The notes under the pieces: model-generated | The model's database searches: none | The model's input: only the letters and a program-made list of their open reading frames with translations | What the model was told of the DNA's origin: nothing | Source of the DNA: JAQGMV01 sp035626595 | GTDB lineage: Bacteria > Pseudomonadota > Gammaproteobacteria > Burkholderiales > SG8-41 | Direction: 5' to 3' | DNA: 64,000 nt | NCBI GenBank assembly: GCA_035626595.1 | Contig: DASPNJ010000067.1 | Location: 3,834 to 67,833 of the forward strand | Part shown: positions 23,751 through 31,299 of the stretch, piece by piece | How the letters are laid out: every line of letters starts with the position of its first letter | How positions within the stretch are numbered: position 1 is the first letter of the stretch | Program-made: the position numbers and the translations under genes

Positions 23751-24734
23751 ATGATGCTCGGCAAAATCCCGTCTCGCGCCGCCGCCGTTGCGGCCGCGCT
23801 CACCGTTCTCGCCGCATGCGGCACGGCGTTCGCGCAGACCGGCCAGGCCTACCCCGCGCGGCCGGTGCGTCTCATCATCCCGTTCTCGCCCGGCGGCATC
23901 TTCGATTACATCGCGCGGCTCGTGAGCCCGAAGTTGACCGAGTCGCTGGGCCAGACGTTCGTCGTGGACAACCGTTCCGGCGGAGGCGGCATGATCGCGA
24001 TGTCGACGGTCGCCCGCGCGACACCCGACGGCTACACGATCCTCCTCGCCGACCCCTCGTTCGTCATCAATCCGAGCCTGCACGCCAAAGCGCCCTACAA
24101 CATCGGCGAGTTCACGCCCGTCACCGTATTCACCACCGCCGCGCTCGTGCTCGCCGTGCACGCGAAAGTGCCGGCACACAGCGTCGCGGACTTGATCAAG
24201 CTCGCGCGCAGCCAGAAGCTGAGTTACGGATCGGCCGGCATCGGCACGACCCCGCACATCGCGGGCGAGCTCTTCAAATCGCGCGCGAAGGTCGATCTCC
24301 TGCACGTGCCGTTCAAGGGCATGGGCCCGGCGGTGTCGGGGCTCGTCGGCGAACAGGTGCAGGTGACTTTCGGCAGCGTCGCGGCGACGCAGGGCTTCAT
24401 CGCCGACGGCCGGCTGCGCGCGCTCGCCACGACGGGTGAGAAGCGGGCGAGCGCGCTGCCGAAGGTGCCGACGATCGCGGAGCTGGGCTATCCCGGCTAT
24501 GCCGTGAGCGTGTGGGCCACGCTCTTCGTGCCCAAAGGCACGCCCGCGAACATCATCTCCAGGTTGAACGGCGAGTTCAACAAAGTCCTGCTCGACGCGG
24601 AGGTGAAGAAAGGACTGGACAAAGCCGCGATCGAGCCGCTGGGCACCACACCGGCGCAGGCGAGCAAGTTCGTGCAGAGCGAGTTCGTCAAATACGCGGA
24701 CGTGATCAAGGCGGCGGGCATCACCGCCGAATAG
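23751..24734 (+). CDS. Bug/TctC family periplasmic receptor
   Basis: This 327-residue receptor begins MMLGKIPSRAAAVAAALTVL, a signal peptide cleaved near TAFAQ, and continues AYPARPVRLIIPFSPGGIFD. FVVDNRSGGGG and ATPDGYTIL are in their normal places. ATG 23751 follows GAGGAGAGAGG. It is divergent from the GntR-dehydratase operon, so its ligand is probably the acid dehydrated by that enzyme. No transporter membrane subunit is nearby. Confidence 0.9.
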   Translation: MMLGKIPSRAAAVAAALTVLAACGTAFAQTGQAYPARPVRLIIPFSPGGIFDYIARLVSPKLTESLGQTFVVDNRSGGGGMIAMSTVARATPDGYTILLADPSFVINPSLHAKAPYNIGEFTPVTVFTTAALVLAVHAKVPAHSVADLIKLARSQKLSYGSAGIGTTPHIAGELFKSRAKVDLLHVPFKGMGPAVSGLVGEQVQVTFGSVAATQGFIADGRLRALATTGEKRASALPKVPTIAELGYPGYAVSVWATLFVPKGTPANIISRLNGEFNKVLLDAEVKKGLDKAAIEPLGTTPAQASKFVQSEFVKYADVIKAAGITAE

Positions 24735-24757
24735 TGGCGGCGGGTTACACTCCCGCC

Positions 24758-24955
24758 ATGCTCGCGAAAACATTCCTCGTCGCTGCGCTGGCAGCGATGA
24801 TCAGCGGCTGCACCGTATTGTCGGTTGCGGGGACCGCGGTGTCGACCACGGTGTCGGTTGCCGGAACGGTAGTCAGCACCGGTGTCAGCGTCGCCGGCTC
24901 CGCAGTCAAAGGCGTCGCAAGCGCCGTCTCGAGCTCGGGAGAGTCGAGCGAGTAA
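24758..24955 (+). CDS. Small repetitive lipoprotein
   Basis: This 65-residue protein has a signal sequence ending in the lipobox ISGC (Cys18), so the mature chain is about 48 residues. That chain is nearly all small residues and is built from repeats of the type SVAG-T/S-AVST (VSVAGTVVSTGVSVAGSAV), a pattern that can form a glycine-zipper-like membrane or coiled segment. It lies 23 bp after a TctC gene. No function is known to me; similar small Ser/Val/Ala/Gly lipoproteins occur in other Proteobacteria. Confidence 0.6.
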   Translation: MLAKTFLVAALAAMISGCTVLSVAGTAVSTTVSVAGTVVSTGVSVAGSAVKGVASAVSSSGESSE

Positions 24956-24960
24956 TCCCC

Positions 24961-24980
24961 ACGCCGGGAGTCCCTGGCGT
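24961..24980. terminator. Possible bidirectional hairpin
   Basis: ACGCCGGGAG directly followed by TCCCTGGCGT forms an almost perfect inverted repeat between the convergent lipoprotein and RidA genes. No run of T follows on either strand, so factor-independent termination is uncertain. Confidence 0.35.
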
Positions 24981-24986
24981 TCGGCC

Positions 24987-25385
24987 CTACGCTTTACCCA
25001 CATACGCGACGACCTCGATCTCGACGAGCGTCTCCGCGCCCGCGAGCGAGCGCACTTCCACCAGCGTCGACGCCGGAAAATCGCCGGTGAAGAACTCGCG
25101 GCGCGCGCGCCACACCTCGGTATTGTTCTTGATGTTGACCATGAAGATGGTCATCTTGACGACGTCGTCGAGGCTCGCGCCCGCGGCTTCGCAGATGCGC
25201 TTGATGCGCGAGAAGATCTGCCGCGTCTGCTCGTACTCGTTGCCGCCTACCAGCGTTTTGCCGCCTTCGAACGGACGGGCGACCTGACCCGAGATGAACA
25301 GCAGATCCCCCGCGCGAATGCAGTTCGACCAGAGTCCGGGCTCGACTTCAGCGACGTTAGGGACGGTGACTTTGGTTCTCGGCAT
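24987..25385 (-). CDS. RidA (YjgF/YER057c/UK114) family protein
   Basis: This 132-residue protein is of typical RidA length. It has the trimer-forming fold signature GDLLFISGQVARPFEG near the N-terminus, and late VEVRSLAGAETLVEIEVVAYV, where family members end in IExxxxA. RidA proteins remove reactive enamine/imine intermediates, and relatives act in catabolic operons. The Arg usually found in the R-xxV-EV segment is seen as VEVRSL. It is divergent from the first MFS-oxygenase unit, whose conserved promoter block lies 78 bp upstream. Confidence 0.88.
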   Translation of the reverse strand: MPRTKVTVPNVAEVEPGLWSNCIRAGDLLFISGQVARPFEGGKTLVGGNEYEQTRQIFSRIKRICEAAGASLDDVVKMTIFMVNIKNNTEVWRARREFFTGDFPASTLVEVRSLAGAETLVEIEVVAYVGKA

Positions 25386-25462
25386 GACGGACCTCCTGTG
25401 ACATAGCTAGACGGGTCAGGTGCCTCGATAGTGTAGAGCACGGCGGAGAGGCTGGAGATGCC

Positions 25463-25519
25463 GAGAACAAGTTGTTCATAACTTTTCATTTTCTAGCAGC
25501 GACGCGGACACCTAGACTG
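25463..25519 (+). promoter_or_regulatory. Conserved promoter-operator block, copy 1
   Basis: The perfect palindrome GAACAA-G-TTGTTC (25465-25477) is followed by ATAACTTTTCATTTT and, 48 bp from the palindrome start, by TAGACTG. The same elements at identical spacing are found at 28452-28507 before the second MFS gene. TAGACT is a plausible -10 box; the -35 region is poor, as expected for activator-dependent promoters. The LysR gene at 30327 is a candidate regulator. About 130 bp separate the block from the MFS start, and I see no gene in that leader. Confidence 0.6.
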
Positions 25520-25647
25520 CGCTCGTGCCTCTTTCCTGCCTTGCGCACGCATGCGATGGCGGAATGACGTGCATTCGAATTCATCGATTGTCCGCGCGCG
25601 AGGCCGCGCCTATGTTCGCGACCTCGAACCGATAAGCGAGTGATGCA

Positions 25648-26856
25648 ATGCATGCGAGATTGTCCGCGCCGTTGATGGTGGTCCTGCTCTGCGGTTGCGC
25701 CATCGCCATGTTGAGCTTCGGCGTGCGCTCGGCGTTCGGACTTTTCATGGAGCCGCTTTCGGTCGCGCGCGGCTGGCCGCGCGATTACTTTTCGTTCGCT
25801 ATCGCGCTCCAGAATCTCTGCTGGGGCTTGAGCCAACCGATCGCGGGCATGTTTGCGGACCGCTACGGCCCGCGCGTGGTTCTGCTGTTTGGCGGCGTTC
25901 TGTATGCAGGCGGGACCGCGCTCATGTCGATTGCGGCCGATCCGGTGATGCTTTATGTGAGCGGCGGCGTGCTGGTGGGATTCGGGATGGGCGCGGCGTC
26001 CTATATCACCGTGCTCGCCGCGTTCAGCCAGATCATGCCCGCGGACGTGCGCTCGTGGGCGCTCGGGCTCGCCACCGCCGCGGGATCGCTCGGCCAGTTC
26101 CTGATTGTTCCCATCGGACAGGCGGTGATGACAGCGACCGACTGGCAGACCGCGGCGATCGCGCTGGCGGCCTCGATCGCAGCGATTCCGTTCCTCGCGC
26201 TGGCGCTGCAACGCCCTGCGCGGGCTCATAGGGCCGGCGCCGGCGTGCCGCTCTCAGTCGCGGTCGCACGCGCGCTCGGCAACCGCGATTTTGTGCTGCT
26301 CGCGAGCGGCTTCTTCGTTTGCGGATTTCAGCTCGCGTTCATCACCGTGCACTTTCCTGCGTATCTCGCGGATCACGGGATCAATCCGACAGTGGCGGCG
26401 TGGAGCATCGGGCTGATCGGTCTGCTCAATATCGCCGGCGGCTATGTGGCGGGTGTTCTCGGCGCGCGCCACAGCCGCAAAAACCTGCTCACGCTCATTT
26501 ACCTCGGCCGCGGCCTTGCCATCGCCGCATTCCTGCTGATGCCCTTGTCGACGCCGAGTGTTTTGCTCTTCGGCGCAGCGCTGGGCGTGCTTTGGCTCGC
26601 GACAGTGCCCCTCACCTCGGGTGTCGTGGGGGCGATCTTTGGAACGCAGTACATCGCGACGCTCTTTGGTCTGGTCTTCCTGAGTCATCAGGTCGGATCG
26701 TTTTTCGGCGTATGGCTCGGCGGCGCGCTGTACGAGCGCACCGGCTCGTACGACCTGATCTGGTGGATGACGGTGGCGCTGAGCCTCATCGCCGCGGCAC
26801 TCAACTGGCCGATACGCGAGCGGCCGCTCGTTCTAAAACCGCTCGCGGCCGCCTGA
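25648..26856 (+). CDS. MFS transporter
   Basis: This 402-residue protein has twelve predicted helices. MLSFGVRSAFGLFMEPLS in helix 1 and ADRYGPRVVL after helix 2 (motif A) resemble the oxalate/formate antiporter-like (OFA) branch of MFS carriers for monocarboxylates. A hydrophilic loop near residues 190-205 divides the halves. It leads a unit with a short gene, a CmcJ-like oxygenase and a cupin protein. It therefore probably imports the compound these oxidise; that is inference. Confidence 0.88.
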   Translation: MHARLSAPLMVVLLCGCAIAMLSFGVRSAFGLFMEPLSVARGWPRDYFSFAIALQNLCWGLSQPIAGMFADRYGPRVVLLFGGVLYAGGTALMSIAADPVMLYVSGGVLVGFGMGAASYITVLAAFSQIMPADVRSWALGLATAAGSLGQFLIVPIGQAVMTATDWQTAAIALAASIAAIPFLALALQRPARAHRAGAGVPLSVAVARALGNRDFVLLASGFFVCGFQLAFITVHFPAYLADHGINPTVAAWSIGLIGLLNIAGGYVAGVLGARHSRKNLLTLIYLGRGLAIAAFLLMPLSTPSVLLFGAALGVLWLATVPLTSGVVGAIFGTQYIATLFGLVFLSHQVGSFFGVWLGGALYERTGSYDLIWWMTVALSLIAAALNWPIRERPLVLKPLAAA

Positions 26857-26859
26857 GTC

Positions 26860-27051
26860 ATGCGCCTTCACGCAATTGCGTTTGCCGTGGCGCTCACACT
26901 GGTGGGCGCGTCCGCCGCAGCGCTCGAGGCTGTCACGGGGTTGCTCCGTCCATCGGGATCGCCGCTGACGGCGCATCTCACGCGCGCGTGGCTCGAGCTG
27001 CCGCTTCCCGATTGCGGCGGCGGCCGTTCTGTCAGGAGTAGACAGCCATGA
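26860..27051 (+). CDS. Short ORF, possibly a small exported protein
   Basis: The 63-codon frame starts 3 bp after the MFS stop with MRLHAIAFAVALTLVGASAA, which looks like a signal peptide or single helix, and then becomes nondescript. Its stop overlaps the start of the oxygenase gene by 4 bp, which suggests coupling, but there is no clear ribosome-binding site and no recognised family. It may be a remnant. Confidence 0.3.
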   Translation: MRLHAIAFAVALTLVGASAAALEAVTGLLRPSGSPLTAHLTRAWLELPLPDCGGGRSVRSRQP

Positions 27052-27941
27052 ATGACACTGCCTTGCCGGCCACGCGCGCTGCTGCATCCATCGCCGCCCG
27101 GCTCGCGTATCTGCACGAAACCGTCCTGCGGCCGTTTGCGTATGCGTACGAGCCGCCGGACGGCGGCGATTGGGAAAATTACGGGCAGGACTGGCGTGAG
27201 ACGTGGATCACCGACGCCCGCTGCTTTCCGAAGCCGACACGCATCGACGTGGAGGGCTTCGAGTTGTGGAGTGCCCCGTCCGACGTGCGCGATTTCAGCG
27301 ATGCCGACGCCATTCGGGACGTCTACTACAAAGAGGCCGCCGAGCTTGCCTGCGCCGCGACGCGCGGCACGCGCGCTTACGTCTTCGATCACCTCGTGCG
27401 CAGGAGAGAAGAGGGGAGACCGCAACTGGGATTCGGACGGCGCCGCGGCCAGGGCATGCACGTCGGCGCAAACGGACAGGTGCACAACGACTATACCGAG
27501 GCCTCGGGCCTGAACCGCCTGTCGACCGTGATCCCCGACGCGCGGCAGGCGCAGGCGGCCGGGGGCTTCAGCATCGTGAACATCTGGCGCCCGGTCGTGA
27601 ATCCGGTTTTCGACACGCCGCTCGCGCTGTGCGACGCCCGCACCGTGAGCGCGCGCGATCTCGTCGCAGCCGACGTCCACTATCCGACTCGCACGGGCGA
27701 GATCTACCTGCTGCGACATTCGCCCCGGCACCGCTGGTGCTATTTTCACGCGATGGAGCCGCACGAGGTGTTGATCTTCAAGCAGTACGATTCGCGGTTG
27801 AGCGGGGTGGCGCGGTTCGTGCCGCATTGCGCGTTCGACCATCCTTACCCGCCGCGGAACGCACCCGCCAGGCAGAGCATCGAGGTGCGCTGTCTTGTCG
27901 TGCATGAGGTCCAGTCGGATACGTTGCCCGCGGACGATTAA
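27048..27941 (+). CDS. CmcJ/NvfI family oxidoreductase
   Basis: This 297-residue protein matches the CmcJ/NvfI family, named after a cephamycin methoxylation protein and a fungal Fe/2-oxoglutarate-type oxygenase. Recognisable family blocks are QVHNDYTEAS, VNIWRPVVNPVFDTPLALCD, PRHRWCYFHAMEPHEVLIFK, YDSRLSGVARFVPHCAF and ARQSIEVRCLV. The His/Asp in VHNDYT, a later His and the Arg in SIEVR fit a metal and 2-oxoglutarate site. The natural substrate of bacterial members is mostly unknown. It overlaps the small ORF upstream and precedes a cupin gene by 14 bp. Confidence 0.8.
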   Translation: MNDTALPATRAAASIAARLAYLHETVLRPFAYAYEPPDGGDWENYGQDWRETWITDARCFPKPTRIDVEGFELWSAPSDVRDFSDADAIRDVYYKEAAELACAATRGTRAYVFDHLVRRREEGRPQLGFGRRRGQGMHVGANGQVHNDYTEASGLNRLSTVIPDARQAQAAGGFSIVNIWRPVVNPVFDTPLALCDARTVSARDLVAADVHYPTRTGEIYLLRHSPRHRWCYFHAMEPHEVLIFKQYDSRLSGVARFVPHCAFDHPYPPRNAPARQSIEVRCLVVHEVQSDTLPADD

Positions 27942-27955
27942 CTGGAGAGTCGACG

Positions 27956-28438
27956 ATGTCCGAATCACGGCCCCCCATCGCGGTCCGCGCGGCGCAGGTC
28001 GAGCCGCGCAGGAAAAAAACGAGCTACCCCGAGCCGTTCGCATCCCTCATGTCCGGCCGCGAGAAGCGCGCGCTCGGCGAGCTCTTCGGCCTGACCAACT
28101 TCGGTGTGAATCTCACGCGGCTTGCGCCTGGTGCCCGCTCTGCACTGCGACACACGCATTCGAAGCAGGATGAATTCATCTACATCCTCTCCGGCTCGCC
28201 CGTGCTGATCACCGATGGCGGCGAGACCCGGCTCGCGCCCGGGATGTGCGCAGGGTTCAAGGCCGGTAACGGCGACGCGCATCACCTCGTCAATCGCACG
28301 GCTGACGACGTCGTGTTTCTGGAGGTGGGCGATCGCAGCGCGGGCGATGCGGCGACGTATCCCGACGACGATATTCACGCGGCTCTTGCGCCGGACGGCA
28401 CGTGGCGCTTCACGCACAAGGACGGGCGCGAATACTGA
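27956..28438 (+). CDS. Cupin domain protein
   Basis: This 160-residue protein is a single conserved beta-barrel cupin. Motif 1 is ALRHTHSKQDEFIYILSGSP, with the His-x-His and Glu metal ligands, and motif 2 is AGFKAGNGDAHHLVN. N-terminal and C-terminal tails flank the barrel. Proteins of this pattern often bind a metal and act as isomerases or dioxygenases on small sugars or acids. It shares a transcript with the CmcJ-like oxygenase and ends 76 bp before the second MFS gene. Confidence 0.82.
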   Translation: MSESRPPIAVRAAQVEPRRKKTSYPEPFASLMSGREKRALGELFGLTNFGVNLTRLAPGARSALRHTHSKQDEFIYILSGSPVLITDGGETRLAPGMCAGFKAGNGDAHHLVNRTADDVVFLEVGDRSAGDAATYPDDDIHAALAPDGTWRFTHKDGREY

Positions 28439-28451
28439 GCTTCCCGAACAC

Positions 28452-28507
28452 AGAACAACTTCTTCATAACTTTTCATTTTTCGGCATGAGAGCGGCGACC
28501 TAGACTG
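28452..28507 (+). promoter_or_regulatory. Conserved promoter-operator block, copy 2
   Basis: GAACAACTTCTTC (28453-28465, imperfect palindrome) is followed by ATAACTTTTCATTTTT and, exactly 48 bp from its start, TAGACTG at 28501. Apart from the divergent stretch between them, this matches the block at 25463. The putative -10 ends only eight bases before the ATG of the next gene, so the transcript would be leaderless or nearly so. Confidence 0.6.
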
Positions 28508-28514
28508 GGTCGTC

Positions 28515-29681
28515 ATGCATGCCAGCCCGTATCGGATCGCCGCAGCCGGTTGCGGCATGCTCGCGATCGCGATCGGCGTCGGACGGTTCGCGCTGACACC
28601 GGTCCTCCCACTCATGCAGGAGACCGGCGTGTCGATGTCGCAGGGCGCGGCCCTCGCATCGGCGAACTATTTTGGCTATCTCATCGGCGCGCTCACCGCG
28701 ATCGGCTCGCGGGTCAGTCCGCCGCGCGTCATCCGCGCGAGCCTCGTGCTGATCGGCCTCGTCACCGTCGCGATGGGCTTCTGCCCGTGGTATGCCGGTT
28801 GGCTGGCGCTTCGCGCGATCGCGGGTGTTGCGAGCGCGTGGGTGCTCGTGTTCGCCTCCGCATGGGCGTTGCAAACGCTTTCGGCCGCCGGCCGGCCGGC
28901 GCTGAGCGGCCTCGTGTTCGCCGGCGTCGGCGGCGGGATCGCTGCCGTGGGCGTGCTCGTCATTGCGGCAGCGCGGGCCGGCGGGGGCGCATCGGCCGCA
29001 TGGGTGTTGCTCGGCATGCCTGCGTTCGTCACGGCGGCGCTGATCTCCACAATCCTGCGACTGCAGCCAACGCCTGGTGCGGGTAACCGCGTCGCGAGCA
29101 GCATCAGTGCGCTACGCGATGCGACCCGGCCGATCGTCGCCTATGGCGCGCTCGGCTTCGGCTACATCATCCCGGCGACGTTTTTGCCGCTGATGGCGAA
29201 GCAACTCGTCGGCGCCGGCGCGTCGTTCGAATGGGCGTGGCCGGTTTTCGGCCTCGCCGCAGCCGTTTCGACGCTGGTGTCCGCGCGAGTGCGCGCGCAT
29301 CCGCAACAGGTGTGGATCGCGGGCAACCTCATCATGGCCGCAGGTCTCGCTGCACCCGTGTTCTGGTCGGGCATCGGTGCGGTTGTCGCGGCGGCGCTGC
29401 TCGTAGGCGCGACGTTCATGGTGATCACGCTCGCAGGGCTCCAGTGGGCGCGTGAGCGCGCCGGCGAACGCGCGACGGCGCTCATCGCGGCAATGACCAG
29501 CGCGTTCGCCGCGGGCCAGATCGCGGGGCCCCTGGTCGCTGATGCGCTCTTCGCGCGCCGGCAGGACTTCTCAGGCGCTCTGCTGGCGGCATGCGCAGCC
29601 ATGCTCCTGGCCACGTACGTCCTCGCCCGCGGGCGAACCCGCAGCGCCGTTCTTTCACCACAGACGGAGAAGACACGATGA
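28515..29681 (+). CDS. YbfB/YjiJ family MFS transporter
   Basis: This 388-residue membrane protein has the signature of YbfB/YjiJ-type MFS carriers: AIGVGRFALTPVLPLM in helix 1 and LASANYFGYLIGALTA in helix 2. About twelve helices are seen. No ribosome-binding site precedes ATG 28515. Its stop overlaps the start of the GST gene (ATGA). Like the MFS gene at 25648 it starts MHA and has the conserved promoter block, so the two may transport related compounds under one control. Confidence 0.87.
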   Translation: MHASPYRIAAAGCGMLAIAIGVGRFALTPVLPLMQETGVSMSQGAALASANYFGYLIGALTAIGSRVSPPRVIRASLVLIGLVTVAMGFCPWYAGWLALRAIAGVASAWVLVFASAWALQTLSAAGRPALSGLVFAGVGGGIAAVGVLVIAAARAGGGASAAWVLLGMPAFVTAALISTILRLQPTPGAGNRVASSISALRDATRPIVAYGALGFGYIIPATFLPLMAKQLVGAGASFEWAWPVFGLAAAVSTLVSARVRAHPQQVWIAGNLIMAAGLAAPVFWSGIGAVVAAALLVGATFMVITLAGLQWARERAGERATALIAAMTSAFAAGQIAGPLVADALFARRQDFSGALLAACAAMLLATYVLARGRTRSAVLSPQTEKTR

Positions 29682-30271
29682 AGCTGTACCTCAACAAAGC
29701 GTCTCCCTATGCCCGGCTGGTGCTCGTGGTGGCTCACGAGAAGGGCCTTCCCGGCCGCATCGAGCTCGTGTGGACGGACCCTTGGGCGTCTTCCGACGAG
29801 CTGCTGACCGTCAATCCGTTTTCAAAGGTGCCCGCGCTCGTGCTGCCGGACGGGCAGCCGCTCGTCGAGAGCGGGTGCATCTGCGACTACCTCGACGGGG
29901 CAGGCGAGGGAAGGCGACTCATGCCCGCGGCGCCGGCAGAGCGGGTGCCCGTGCTGCGCAAGTACGGATTCGGACGTGCGCTGATCGACAGCGCGTTCGG
30001 CGCCGTGATCGACCGCAGGTATTCGGCGGGGTCCACGCTCGCGACGCGCTGGATCGAGGCCGTGAACCGTGGCGTCGGCACGCTCGGCCACGACGTCGCG
30101 CGAGCAGCGCACGCCGAGCCGGACTTGGGGGATCTCGCGATCGCCGTCGGCCTGAGCTACCTCGATTTTCGCCTGCGCGAGATCGCATGGCGCGCGGCTG
30201 CGCCGCGGCTCGCGAACTGGTTCGAGCACGTGAACGCACGCCCCAGCATGCAGCGCACGGCGCCCGAGTGA
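29678..30271 (+). CDS. Glutathione S-transferase family protein
   Basis: This 197-residue protein has the thioredoxin-like N-terminal domain (MKLYLNKASPYARLVLVVAH, with Ser9-Pro10 at the glutathione site, NPFSKVPALVLPDGQPLVES as the cis-Pro and gamma-glutamyl-binding segments) and an all-helical C-terminal domain. Bacterial GSTs of this kind detoxify or help degrade electrophiles. ATG 29678 overlaps the MFS stop, so the two are translationally coupled. It is followed by a LysR gene. Confidence 0.88.
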   Translation: MKLYLNKASPYARLVLVVAHEKGLPGRIELVWTDPWASSDELLTVNPFSKVPALVLPDGQPLVESGCICDYLDGAGEGRRLMPAAPAERVPVLRKYGFGRALIDSAFGAVIDRRYSAGSTLATRWIEAVNRGVGTLGHDVARAAHAEPDLGDLAIAVGLSYLDFRLREIAWRAAAPRLANWFEHVNARPSMQRTAPE

Positions 30272-30326
30272 CGTATTGACGGTACCGACAGCAGGAGAGA
30301 ACAATCCATCGCAGGTCATTTCGGTA

Positions 30327-31208
30327 ATGAGAACGATGGATCTCGCCGCGCTGCGCGTCTTCAAAACGGTGGTCGAGGAGGGCGGCATCGTCGCCGCGGC
30401 AAAGAAGCTGCACCGCGTCCAGTCCAACGTGACGACGCGTGTGAAGCAGCTCGAAGCCTCGCTCGGCACGAACCTCTTCATCCGGAAGAAGAAGCGGCTG
30501 CATCTGTCGCCCGCCGGAGAGCTCTTCCTCAAATACGCCGAGCAGCTCCTCGATCTCTCAGAGCAGGCGCGTGCCGCCGTCGCGAGCGACGAGCCGCGTG
30601 GCGTCCTGCGGCTCGGCACGCTCGAAAGCACCGCTGCGAGTCGTCTGCCGCCGCTGCTCTCGCGTTTTCATGACAAATACCCGGCGGTGCGCATCGAGCT
30701 CACTACGGGAACGGCCGATGCTCTGGTCGACGCAGTGCTCGAACGCCGGGTGGAGGCGGCGTTCGTCGCGGACTGTCAGGTGCGCGACCAGCTCGAGGTG
30801 GTTCCCGCGTTCTCCGAGGAGCTCGTGCTCATTGCGCCGCGGTCGCATCCGAGGATTCGCCGCGCACAGGATGTGCGCGCCGACACCATCATCAGCTTTC
30901 CGTCAGGTTGCGCGTACCGACGGCATCTCCAGGCGTGGCTCGCCACCGGCGGCGTAGTGCCGGACAAGGCGCTCGATCTGAGCTCCTATCACGCGATCGT
31001 CGCCTGCGTGGCGGCAGGCACCGGCATCGCGTTCGCGCCGCGCTCGGTGCTGCAAACGGTGAGCGCCGCCGAGGCTGTCGCCGTCTATCCGCTGAAAGAC
31101 AAGCCGCTGATCCAGACATCGCTCGTGTGGCGCAAAGGCGAGTCCTCGCGCGCGCTCCAGGCATTACGCAGCGAGCTGAGCACGCCGAACGGCAGGCGGC
31201 GCGGCTGA
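30327..31208 (+). CDS. LysR family transcriptional regulator
   Basis: The protein (293 residues) has a LysR-type N-terminal helix-turn-helix (MDLAALRVFKTVVEEGGIVA, RVQSNVTTRVKQLEASLG) and a periplasmic-binding-like effector domain (RLGTLESTAASRLP, VACVAAGTGIAFAP), resembling regulators that control neighbouring catabolic genes. Two ATGs, 30327 and 30336, are possible; the second gives the canonical MDLxxLRxF opening. It is downstream of the GST gene by 55 bp on the same strand and is the best candidate to act at the twin promoter blocks before both MFS genes. Confidence 0.9.
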   Translation: MRTMDLAALRVFKTVVEEGGIVAAAKKLHRVQSNVTTRVKQLEASLGTNLFIRKKKRLHLSPAGELFLKYAEQLLDLSEQARAAVASDEPRGVLRLGTLESTAASRLPPLLSRFHDKYPAVRIELTTGTADALVDAVLERRVEAAFVADCQVRDQLEVVPAFSEELVLIAPRSHPRIRRAQDVRADTIISFPSGCAYRRHLQAWLATGGVVPDKALDLSSYHAIVACVAAGTGIAFAPRSVLQTVSAAEAVAVYPLKDKPLIQTSLVWRKGESSRALQALRSELSTPNGRRRG

Positions 31209-31232
31209 GCGTCGCGGATGCTCTACGCGCGT

Positions 31233-31280
31233 TTGACACGCACCCCTTCGCGCGTTAGCTTCAAACCTTTATACCTTTAG
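31233..31280 (+). promoter_or_regulatory. Candidate promoter with direct-repeat operator
   Basis: TTGACA at 31233-31238 is a perfect -35 box; 17 bases on, TAGCTT at 31256-31261 is a weak -10. Directly downstream, ACCTTTA is repeated at 31265 and 31273, covering the expected transcription start. The operon that follows encodes a GntR regulator, which may bind there. Confidence 0.5.
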
Positions 31281-31299
31281 AGCTACGAGGCTGCGGCCC

